The notes beneath the pieces were generated by a model. The model saw only the letters and a list, made by a program, of their open reading frames with translations, was not told the origin of the DNA and did not search any database. From the NCBI GenBank assembly GCA_027296185.1, contig JAPUJL010000383.1:1-7697 (forward strand): DNA of 7,697 bases. Reading direction: 5' to 3'. This document shows, piece by piece, positions 1-5,586 of this stretch. Within the stretch, counting starts at the first letter, position 1. Each line of letters begins with the position of its first letter. The position numbers and the translations under genes are program-made. Source of the DNA: SAR324 cluster bacterium (GTDB taxonomy: Bacteria; SAR324; JACQKK01).

Positions 1-1
1 A

Positions 2-1096
2 TATCTCGGCCAATACTGGAATCCGGAACAGCGCAGGGTCCATCTCGCCGGCAAGGGCGACGGCGCCGTTCACGACCTGACGCCGCACCTGCCCTACCCA
101 TCGGCCAGGCAACAGTTGGGTGAGAGTTGCGGCGGCCAAACCGCCTACCCGCTGCTCCAGGAATCCGCGCCCTTCCCCACCGCCCAGGCCGTGCTGGAGG
201 CGGAAGCGCGGGGCGTGCCGGTGCCCGATCTGCTGGGCCCCGTCTGGGAAGCCGCACAGCGCCAGGGCCACCCACTTGACGAGTCGGCGCTGCTGCGCGA
301 GCCGCACGCGGAGCAGGCCCATCTGATGGCCTGCATCATTCCTCTGCGCGCCCAGGCGTTCGGGGTGACCTACGAGAATTCCTCCCTGGAACGGACGGCG
401 GAGGGGCAAAAGGCGGACTATGGCTACGTTTACCGGAGCGTCCGCGAGCGGGGGGAGCGGTGCGAAGTGTTCATCAAGGGCACCCGGGCGTCGCACTTCT
501 TCGGACCCCACGGCTACATGGGGCTGCGCAGCGACCTCACCAACAGCGTGGGCGCCCAGAATCAGCCCAAGGAGCGCACCGTCGTGCTCTCCGGCATCGA
601 GCCGGAGTTGGGCGCGGTGACCTATTCGGACGGCACGATCCTCGGCTATACCCTCTGCAACGACGTCTCCGGCAACCTGATCGAGAACGAGTCCATCCTG
701 TATCTCTACCAGGCCAAATACTTCGTGGGCTCCATGGGCGTGGGCCCATGGCTCTGGCTCTCCACGGAACAGGAGAACCCGGGTATCCGCTTCGCGGTGC
801 GGGTGTGGAACGACGAAGGCCGGGAGGTCTATTCCGGGGAGGCGGATTCCAGCCTCATTGGCTTGGCGATCGGCAAGCTGGTCGCCCAGGCGGCGTCCCA
901 CAACCCGCTCTATCCGGGCGAGCTGTTCTCCACCGGCACCAATATCGTTCCGGGCGGCGAGGCGAAGGTGATTCGCCCCGGGTGGCGCGTCGAAATCCGC
1001 TCGGAGACCCTCGGAAGTTTCGTCCACTCGGCGGCCATGGCGAGTGCGGCCGAAAACCCCAATCTGGACTATCACCGCCTCGAGCGCGGCGCCTGA
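2..1096 (+). CDS. FAH-fold (fumarylacetoacetate hydrolase family) enzyme, 5' end outside the window
   Basis: The reading frame is already open at base 2 and runs 364 residues to TGA at 1094-1096, so the start lies left of the window. A TTG at 116 is internal (Leu after Gln-Gln) and is not the likely start. The C-terminal half has the FAH-domain metal site: Glu-x-Glu in GIEPELG (599-607) and the following Asp in CNDVS (662-664), which match the acidic Mg/Mn ligands of the superfamily. The segment ending YLYQAKYFVGS then VGP is also typical of this fold. Family members hydrolyse or dehydrate 2-oxo acids, including fumarylacetoacetate, acylpyruvates and 2-keto-3-deoxy sugar acids. Members with a long N-terminal region like this one include sugar-acid dehydratases, but the substrate cannot be read from the sequence. 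The protein is probably cytoplasmic; I see no membrane segment in the visible part. It is convergent with rlmN, and its operon partners would lie to the left. Family assignment is fairly sure; substrate unknown. Confidence 0.8.
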   Translation, partial: YLGQYWNPEQRRVHLAGKGDGAVHDLTPHLPYPSARQQLGESCGGQTAYPLLQESAPFPTAQAVLEAEARGVPVPDLLGPVWEAAQRQGHPLDESALLREPHAEQAHLMACIIPLRAQAFGVTYENSSLERTAEGQKADYGYVYRSVRERGERCEVFIKGTRASHFFGPHGYMGLRSDLTNSVGAQNQPKERTVVLSGIEPELGAVTYSDGTILGYTLCNDVSGNLIENESILYLYQAKYFVGSMGVGPWLWLSTEQENPGIRFAVRVWNDEGREVYSGEADSSLIGLAIGKLVAQAASHNPLYPGELFSTGTNIVPGGEAKVIRPGWRVEIRSETLGSFVHSAAMASAAENPNLDYHRLERGA

Positions 1097-1120
1097 TCCC
1101 GCTCAACTTACCGCGGGAAA

Positions 1121-1149
1121 TCCAGCGGGCCGTCCGCGGCCCGGTTGGA
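1121..1149. terminator. Hairpin between convergent genes, possible bidirectional terminator
   Basis: A perfect 7-bp inverted repeat (CGGGCCG 1126-1132, CGGCCCG 1137-1143) has a 4-nt loop. It is extended by an outer 4-bp pairing, TCCA 1121-1124 with TGGA 1146-1149. It lies 24 nt past the FAH-family stop and before the end of rlmN coming from the other side. No T-run follows on either strand, so it is not a canonical intrinsic terminator. A stabilising or Rho-assisted 3'-end hairpin is the inference. Confidence 0.4.
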
Positions 1150-1217
1150 CGTTCCGCGCCCCTGGAGCTCCGTGCGGCCCACGGGCGGCGATCTGCTTAA
1201 CTCGCGCGCAGTGGCCC

Positions 1218-2333
1218 TCACCCGCCGGCCACCGTGTCCACGGGAGCCGCGGAACCGATCGGTCCGCGGGTGGGGCGGGCGAACCGGCCCCGCGGGGCGG
1301 TTTCGCCCGCGATCAGTTGGCCGCAGGCGGCCTGAATGTCCTGGCCCCGCGACAGCCGGACGGTGGCCAGCAGCCCGTGATCGAGCAGCTTCCGCTGGAA
1401 GGCCCGCACCCGCTCCAGGTCCGGCGGCCGGTAGGGCAACCCGGGCGGCGGATTGTAGGGAATGAGATTCACCTTGCACTTGATCCCGTGGAGCAGCTTC
1501 ACCAGGCGCCGGGCATCGGCTAGGGAATCGTTCACCCCGCCCAGCAGCACGTACTCGAAGGTGAGCCGAATGCGCGATTCCGCCGGGAACTCCCGGCACG
1601 CCGCGAGCAGCGCCTCGAGATTCCAGCGGCGGTTCACCGGCATCAGCGCCGTCCGCACCTCGTCCGTAACCGCGTTGAGGGAGACCGCCAGGTTGGCGTG
1701 TACGCCTTCCCGGATAAATCGGCGGATCGCCGGCACCAATCCGGAGGTCGAGACCGTGAGGCGCCGGCCGGAGAATCCGAAGCCGTTGTCCTCGGACAGG
1801 GTCTCGATGGACCGCACCACATTGTCGTAGTTGTGCAAGGGCTCTCCCATGCCCATGAACACCACGTTGCGGATGAACGCCCGGTCGGGCAAATCCCGCG
1901 CCGCCTGGACCACCTGCTGCACGATCTCGCCCGCGGTCAAGTTCCGCACCAACCCCATGCGCGCGGTCATGCAAAAGTCGCAACCCATGGCGCAGCCCAC
2001 CTGGGTCGAAACGCAAAGGGTATTGTGGGAGGCGCCGGGCATGAGCACGGTTTCGATCTCGTTTCCGTCCGGCAGCCGGAATCGGTACTTGACCGAGCCG
2101 TCCTCCGAGTGCAGCACCGCCGCGCGCTCCAGCCCGCCCAGGCGGAAGCGGCCCGCCAGCTTGGCGCGCATGGCCCTGGAAACCGACGTCATCTCCTCGA
2201 AGTCCCGTGCCATGTGCCGATAGAGCCACTGGAAAATCTGCTTGGCGCGGAAGGGCTTCTCGCCCTCGGCGGCCAGCCACCGGCTCAGCCCGGCCAGCGT
2301 GTAGTCCTCGATGTATTCCATCGGTGGGGTCAT
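1218..2333 (-). CDS. rlmN: RlmN, dual-specificity 23S rRNA A2503 / tRNA A37 C2-methyltransferase (radical SAM)
   Basis: The 371-residue protein has the full RlmN signature. The radical-SAM [4Fe-4S] motif Cys-x3-Cys-x2-Cys is at C114, C118, C121. The two catalytic cysteines are C107 (in TLCVSTQ) and C337 (in DIQAACGQL), and the SAM-binding GMGEP is at 161-165. Family knowledge: the C337 equivalent carries the methyl group transferred to C2 of adenine, and the C107 equivalent resolves the protein-RNA adduct. Products are m2A2503 in 23S rRNA and m2A37 in some tRNAs, supporting translation fidelity. The ATG at 2331-2333 is chosen because AAGGA (2340-2344) lies 6 nt upstream; a second Met at codon 5 is less well placed. 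After CGQL the 31-residue tail is Gly/Ala/Pro/Arg-rich, unlike the basic helix of the E. coli enzyme, and its DNA contains two inverted repeats. It lies 67 nt after psd, probably in the same transcript. Confidence 0.97.
   Translation of the reverse strand: MTPPMEYIEDYTLAGLSRWLAAEGEKPFRAKQIFQWLYRHMARDFEEMTSVSRAMRAKLAGRFRLGGLERAAVLHSEDGSVKYRFRLPDGNEIETVLMPGASHNTLCVSTQVGCAMGCDFCMTARMGLVRNLTAGEIVQQVVQAARDLPDRAFIRNVVFMGMGEPLHNYDNVVRSIETLSEDNGFGFSGRRLTVSTSGLVPAIRRFIREGVHANLAVSLNAVTDEVRTALMPVNRRWNLEALLAACREFPAESRIRLTFEYVLLGGVNDSLADARRLVKLLHGIKCKVNLIPYNPPPGLPYRPPDLERVRAFQRKLLDHGLLATVRLSRGQDIQAACGQLIAGETAPRGRFARPTRGPIGSAAPVDTVAGG
1247..1269. repeat. Inverted repeat inside the 3' end of rlmN
   Basis: CCGCGG (1247-1252) and CCGCGG (1264-1269) flank the perfect 10-nt palindrome ACCGATCGGT (1254-1263), with one bulged A at 1253. 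The element lies within the last codons of rlmN, in the poorly conserved C-terminal tail, so the DNA or RNA structure may matter more than the residues encoded. Its function is not established. Confidence 0.5.
1275..1310. repeat. Long stable inverted repeat inside the 3' end of rlmN
   Basis: GCGGGCGAA (1275-1283) pairs perfectly with TTCGCCCGC (1302-1310), and CCG (1284-1286) pairs with CGG (1298-1300) across a single bulged T at 1301. The core 1288-1297 is itself a palindrome that can close the stem. This is a 12-bp or longer GC-rich hairpin in the rlmN tail, about 55 nt before its stop. Together with the repeat at 1247-1269 it could act as a transcript 3'-end barrier between the convergent genes. 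No T-tract is present. Confidence 0.5.
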
Positions 2334-2339
2334 GTGCTG

Positions 2340-2344
2340 TCCTT
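2340..2344 (-). promoter_or_regulatory. Ribosome binding site of rlmN
   Basis: AAGGA on the minus strand lies 6 nt before the ATG at 2331-2333. This fixes that Met, rather than the in-frame Met four codons later, as the start. Confidence 0.7.
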
Positions 2345-2350
2345 GGCGGG

Positions 2351-2371
2351 CCGATCGTTGTCCATGATCGG
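2351..2371 (-). repeat. Small inverted repeat in the psd-rlmN gap
   Basis: CCGATC (2351-2356) and GATCGG (2366-2371) form a perfect 6-bp inverted repeat with a 9-nt loop. It sits 6 nt upstream of the rlmN ribosome binding site in the 67-nt psd-rlmN spacer. It could be a weak RNA hairpin that affects rlmN translation or processing, or simply chance in GC-rich DNA. Confidence 0.3.
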
Positions 2372-2400
2372 GAATGCCGGCCGCCCATCGCTGCGGCGTC

Positions 2401-3255
2401 TCACTCCGGTGCGGTCCCGATGCCTCGATTGAGGCTTCCGATCGCCTCCCCCATCCGGACGGTCCATCCCGGTGGCAGATCGAGCAGGTTCGCCTCGCCT
2501 CGCCGGAACAAGAGGATTACCGAGGAGCCCAACTCGAACCTGCCCAGCTCAGCGCCCTTGGCCAGGGGAAATGGCTGGGGCAACTTGACCTGCTGGCTCG
2601 AGCTTTCATGGGCTGCGCCGATCCCGGCATCGTAGACGACCCGGATTCTCCCAACAATCATGGCACCCACCGCCACCAGCGCCATCTCGCCGAAGGGCCC
2701 GGAAAGGTAAGTCACCAGGCGTTCGTTGCGGGTGTACAGCCGTGGAACGGAGCGCACGGCGGGAGCGTTGACCGGCCAATACTCCCCCGGCAAGTAGCGG
2801 TAGCGCGTCACGGCGCCCGCCACTGGGGAGTGGATGCGGTGATAGTCCCGCGGCGAAAGGTAGAGCGTGAGGTACGCCCCGCCGTCGTACGCGGCCCATC
2901 CCGGATCCCCGCCCAGCAGCGCTTCCAGGCTATAATCGAGCCCCTTGGCCTGGATCGCCCGGTTCGCCACCACGGTCCCGGCCATGCCGATGCCGCCGTC
3001 CACGGGGGAGACGATGCCATCCGCCGCGGCATCGACCGGGCGGCGGCCGGGCTTGAGCGGGCGGGCGAAGAATTCGTTGAACGTGGCAAATCCGCCTTCC
3101 GGCTCGGTGAAGTCGCCCATGTCGATCCGGTAGTGCCACCTGTAGAGCCGGATCCCCGCACGCACCAGCGGCCGGGGGCGGCGGCGGCAAGCGAGCCAAC
3201 CCGCCAGGCGGGTCAGCGCGCTCTTCGGGAGCCAGCGGAAAAGCAGGCGGAACAT
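2401..3255 (-). CDS. psd: Phosphatidylserine decarboxylase proenzyme
   Basis: The 284-residue protein resembles the E. coli-type membrane-associated Psd from end to end: an N-terminal LTRLAGW amphipathic stretch (15-20s), TFNEFFARPL (58-67), SPVDG (83-87), YLSPRDYHRIHSP (132-144), ARNERL-like TRNERL and the processing site LGSS (242-245). Family knowledge: the proenzyme cleaves itself between Gly243 and Ser244, turning Ser244 into the pyruvoyl group of the alpha chain. Asp86, His142 and Ser244 match the self-cleavage triad. The mature enzyme decarboxylates phosphatidylserine to phosphatidylethanolamine at the inner membrane. LGSS replaces the E. coli LGST and keeps the essential Gly-Ser. The ATG at 3253-3255 gives the expected N-terminus, but I see no Shine-Dalgarno sequence before it (the preceding 20 nt are C-rich). 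Translation may therefore depend on coupling to ftsH, whose stop is 30 nt upstream. Confidence 0.96.
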   Translation of the reverse strand: MFRLLFRWLPKSALTRLAGWLACRRRPRPLVRAGIRLYRWHYRIDMGDFTEPEGGFATFNEFFARPLKPGRRPVDAAADGIVSPVDGGIGMAGTVVANRAIQAKGLDYSLEALLGGDPGWAAYDGGAYLTLYLSPRDYHRIHSPVAGAVTRYRYLPGEYWPVNAPAVRSVPRLYTRNERLVTYLSGPFGEMALVAVGAMIVGRIRVVYDAGIGAAHESSSQQVKLPQPFPLAKGAELGRFELGSSVILLFRRGEANLLDLPPGWTVRMGEAIGSLNRGIGTAPE

Positions 3256-3285
3256 GGGAGCTGGGCGGAGGGCGAATCGGGGAGA

Positions 3286-5073
3286 TCAGGCGGACTGGAG
3301 CATGTCCGTCAGCTCATCGTAATCGACGGTCTCCACCTCGATCAGCCGCTTGGCGAGGCGGTGGAGCTGGTCCATGTGATCGGCCAACAGGGTCTTCGCC
3401 TTCTCGTATGCGCTCTTGACCAGTTGGGCGACCTCCTCGTCGACCATCTCGGCGGTATTCTCGCCGAACTGCCGGTCGAGGCCGATATCCCGGCCCAGGA
3501 AATGCTGTCGCTCGCCGTGATCCAGGTTGATGGGCCCCAGCACCTCGCTCATGCCGTAGAGGCACACCATGTCGCGGGCGACCTTGGTCGCCTTGACGAT
3601 ATCGTCCTTGGCGCCGGTGGTGATCTCGCCGAAGATCAGCTCCTCAGCCGCGCGGCCGCCCATGGCGACCATGATCCGCGCCACCAGGTACTCCCGGTCG
3701 TAGTTGTGGACGTCTTCCTTGGGCATGAACACCGTCACCCCCAGCGCCTCGCCGCGGGGAACGATGGTCACCTTGTGCACCGGATCGGCCTGGGGCGTGA
3801 GCGCCCCGACCAACGCATGGCCGGCCTCGTGATAGGCCGAGTTGCGCTTCTCCTCGTCGCTCATAATCATGCTTTTGCGCTCCGGCCCCATCATGACCTT
3901 GTCCCGCGCCCACTCCAGGTCGGACTCCGCCACGTGGTTCTTGTCGTTACGTGCCGCGAACAGCGCCGCCTCGTTGATCAGGTTGCGCAGATCGGCGCCG
4001 GAGAATCCGGGGGTGCCCTTGGCGATCCGCATCAGATCCACCTTCGGCCCGAGGCTCACGTTGGCTCCGTGAATGGCCAGGATGCGCTCGCGGCCGCGCA
4101 TATCCGGCAGGGGCACCGTCACGATGCGGTCGAAGCGGCCGGGGCGCAACAGCGCCGGGTCGAGCACGTCCGGGCGGTTGGTCGCGGCAATGACGATCAC
4201 CCCTTCGCCCGAATCGAAGCCGTCCATCTCCACGAGCAGCTGGTTCAGGGTCTGCTCCCGCTCGTCGTGACCGCTGCCCAGGCCCGCACCGCGATGGCGC
4301 CCCACGGCATCGATCTCGTCGATGAAGAGCAGGCACGGCGCGTTCTTGCGGCCCTCATCGAACAGATCCCGCACCCGGCTGGCGCCCACGCCGACGAACA
4401 TCTCGACGAAGTCCGAGCCGCTGATGCTGTAGAACGGCACCTCCGCCTCTCCGGCAACGGCCCTGGCCAGCAGGGTCTTGCCCGTGCCGGGCGGTCCGAC
4501 CATCAGCACGCCCTTGGGAATCTTGCCGCCCAGCTTGCGGAACTTGGCCGGATCGCGGAGGAACTCGATGATCTCGACCAACTCCTCCTTCGCTTCCTCC
4601 ACACCCGCTACGTCGTCGAAGGTGGAGCGCTTGTCCTTCTCGTCCAGCCGCCGGGCCCGGCTTTTGCCCAGATTGAACAGGCGGTTTCCACCGCCCTGCA
4701 TGCGGCGCATGAGGTAAATCCAGATTCCGATGATGAGCAGGAACGGCCCCCAATGGAGCAGGATCGACAGGTACCAGGGGGTGCCCTGATCGGGGTTGAC
4801 CGTGATGTTGACGTTGTAATCCCGCAGCAGCGGAATCAGCCCCGGATCGTCCGGCGCATAGGCGGAAAACGGCGAGCCGTCGACCATTTCCCCCTGGATC
4901 GCGCCGGGCTCGACCACGACGTTCATCACCTGCCCCAGCTTCACCTGGCGCAGGAACTCGCTGTAAATCACCTCCCGCGGCGCCGTCCGGTTCGAGCTGA
5001 CCATGTTCATGAACACGATCGCCATCACCACGACGATCAGCCCGATCAGGAAGTTCTTGTTTCTCGCGTTCAC
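3286..5073 (-). CDS. ftsH: ATP-dependent zinc metalloprotease FtsH
   Basis: The 595-residue (GTG-start) inner-membrane AAA+ protease acts as a hexamer, extracting and degrading misfolded membrane proteins and regulatory substrates. Order of parts: TM1 about 8-26, periplasmic domain about 27-100, TM2 about 101-121, AAA+ domain with Walker A GPPGTGKT (193-200), pore loop FVG (226-228), Walker B LLFIDEID (248-255), second region of homology (298-316) with arginine fingers R310 and R313, then the protease domain with HEAGH (415-419) and third zinc ligand D491 in GAKDD. Everything needed for activity is present. The C-terminus stops soon after the coiled coil, without the roughly 40-residue tail of E. 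coli FtsH, a common variation. Start choice: GAGGG (5080-5084) is 6 nt from GTG 5073 but only 3 nt from the in-frame TTG at 5076, so GTG is preferred; the result, MNARNKNFL, is a typical FtsH N-terminus. psd follows after 30 nt. Confidence 0.97.
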   Translation of the reverse strand: MNARNKNFLIGLIVVVMAIVFMNMVSSNRTAPREVIYSEFLRQVKLGQVMNVVVEPGAIQGEMVDGSPFSAYAPDDPGLIPLLRDYNVNITVNPDQGTPWYLSILLHWGPFLLIIGIWIYLMRRMQGGGNRLFNLGKSRARRLDEKDKRSTFDDVAGVEEAKEELVEIIEFLRDPAKFRKLGGKIPKGVLMVGPPGTGKTLLARAVAGEAEVPFYSISGSDFVEMFVGVGASRVRDLFDEGRKNAPCLLFIDEIDAVGRHRGAGLGSGHDEREQTLNQLLVEMDGFDSGEGVIVIAATNRPDVLDPALLRPGRFDRIVTVPLPDMRGRERILAIHGANVSLGPKVDLMRIAKGTPGFSGADLRNLINEAALFAARNDKNHVAESDLEWARDKVMMGPERKSMIMSDEEKRNSAYHEAGHALVGALTPQADPVHKVTIVPRGEALGVTVFMPKEDVHNYDREYLVARIMVAMGGRAAEELIFGEITTGAKDDIVKATKVARDMVCLYGMSEVLGPINLDHGERQHFLGRDIGLDRQFGENTAEMVDEEVAQLVKSAYEKAKTLLADHMDQLHRLAKRLIEVETVDYDELTDMLQSA

Positions 5074-5079
5074 CAAATA

Positions 5080-5084
5080 CCCTC
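5080..5084 (-). promoter_or_regulatory. Ribosome binding site deciding the ftsH start
   Basis: GAGGG on the minus strand is 6 nt from GTG 5073 and 3 nt from TTG 5076. Normal spacing favours the GTG. No ATG is available in frame between the upstream stop (TAG at 5188-5190) and the conserved N-terminus. Confidence 0.6.
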
Positions 5085-5194
5085 GGGTGCGGCGGTCATC
5101 CCCCTCGGCGCCGGTGAAACCAACCGATCGGTGCGGCCAAGTCAGTGCAATCGGATGCGCGCGGCGAGTGGGCTGGAGGCCCAGTCGCTACCCA

Positions 5195-5223
5195 AGTCTA
5201 GGTTCGCCGAAATTTCAAGTCAA
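5195..5223 (-). promoter_or_regulatory. Predicted promoter of ftsH (-psd-rlmN)
   Basis: On the minus strand, TTGACT (5223-5218, five of six matches to TTGACA) and TAGACT (5200-5195, four of six to TATAAT) are separated by exactly 17 nt. Transcription would start near 5188, leaving a leader of about 115 nt before the ftsH GTG. The same bases contain CTTGAAA (5219-5213), which is the -35 element of sigma-32 heat-shock promoters, although no CCCCAT-like -10 is correctly placed. The AT-rich patch stands out in otherwise GC-rich DNA. The promoter overlaps the stop codon of the GNAT remnant. Confidence 0.5.
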
Positions 5224-5489
5224 TTTGGGCCGGGCCGGGCCGGTCCCCAGCCCGTCTCCGCCGAGCTTCATCCGCAGGAGCGGCAGGGTGCGGCCCTCGA
5301 TGAAGCGGGAACGGGGGTCTCCGCTCCGCCACGAACGCCCGCCCGCCCGCCAAGATATGCCCCCGAGACGGTCAGTTCCGCCCGAGCCGCACGCAGGAAG
5401 CCTTCGCCATAGCCCCAGTAGGCCTTGGAGCAACGAGCAAGGCGGCTCAGCGCCGGTCCCTCGCCGGGGAGGGCGGGGCGGATGCGCAA
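5215..5489 (-). pseudogene. GNAT-family N-acetyltransferase remnant (frameshifted, internally deleted)
   Basis: About 275 nt carry the two ends of a GNAT protein but not the middle. From a TTG at 5487-5489 the frame reads LRIRPALP, then SKAYWGY and AELTVSGAYLGG, the N-terminal beta1-alpha1-alpha2 pattern of one GNAT subfamily. At 5337-5351 there is a GCCC tetranucleotide run (3.75 units). Removing one unit restores GGRAFVAER, the expected next strand, in a second frame. A third frame from about 5325 reads SGDPRSRFIEGRTLPLLRMKL, resembling the family's C-terminal end, and stops at TGA 5215-5217. The acetyl-CoA-binding core (roughly 80 residues, including the Q/RxxGxG/A loop) is missing. The junction falls at repeated GAGCGG/AGCGGAG bases, so deletion between short direct repeats is likely. 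It cannot encode an active enzyme. Intact relatives are usually about 160 residues. Assignment is by pattern recognition and unconfirmed. Confidence 0.6.
5337..5351. repeat. GCCC tetranucleotide run, likely slippage site
   Basis: Three full GCCC units plus GCC occupy 5337-5351. One unit too many accounts exactly for the first frame change in the GNAT remnant, since a 4-nt insertion shifts the frame. A second short run, GGGCC three times, lies nearby at 5227-5241 near the C-terminal end of the same remnant. Confidence 0.6.
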
Positions 5490-5561
5490 GGGATCTTTAG
5501 ATGGCGGTGCCGGGTGCGCGTGCGGCGGCGGGGTGTCGAAGTGGCCGGGAGCCGGGGGCCT

Positions 5562-5581
5562 CCCGCGCCGATCGGCGCGGG
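5562..5581 (-). terminator. Perfect 20-nt palindrome after fabF, putative terminator
   Basis: Bases 5562-5581 are a perfect palindrome centred on GATC (5570-5573) that can form an 8-bp, nearly all G-C stem with a 4-nt loop. It begins 5 nt beyond the fabF stop (TAG, 5587-5589). A second imperfect pairing, GGGAG with CTCCC (5547-5564), overlaps it. There is no T-run downstream on the minus strand, so Rho-independent termination is uncertain. It is a plausible 3' end for the queA-fabF transcript. Confidence 0.45.
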
Positions 5582-5586
5582 GCGGT

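Noticed and set aside
116..1096. A start at TTG 116 for the FAH-family gene
   Set aside because: The frame is open back to the window edge and reads plausible protein sequence before it, and there is no ribosome binding site at 116; the gene is treated as 5'-partial.
1108..2388. A 426-codon minus-strand frame overlapping rlmN in another frame
   Set aside because: The overlapping frame encodes an unmistakable RlmN with all catalytic residues; this one is low-complexity Arg/Gly/Ala sequence.
2374..5412. A plus-strand open frame of 1012 codons running antisense through psd and ftsH
   Set aside because: It lies opposite two clearly conserved genes, its translation shows no domain (His/Asp/Val-rich, irregular), and long antisense frames are expected in GC-rich DNA with strong third-position bias.
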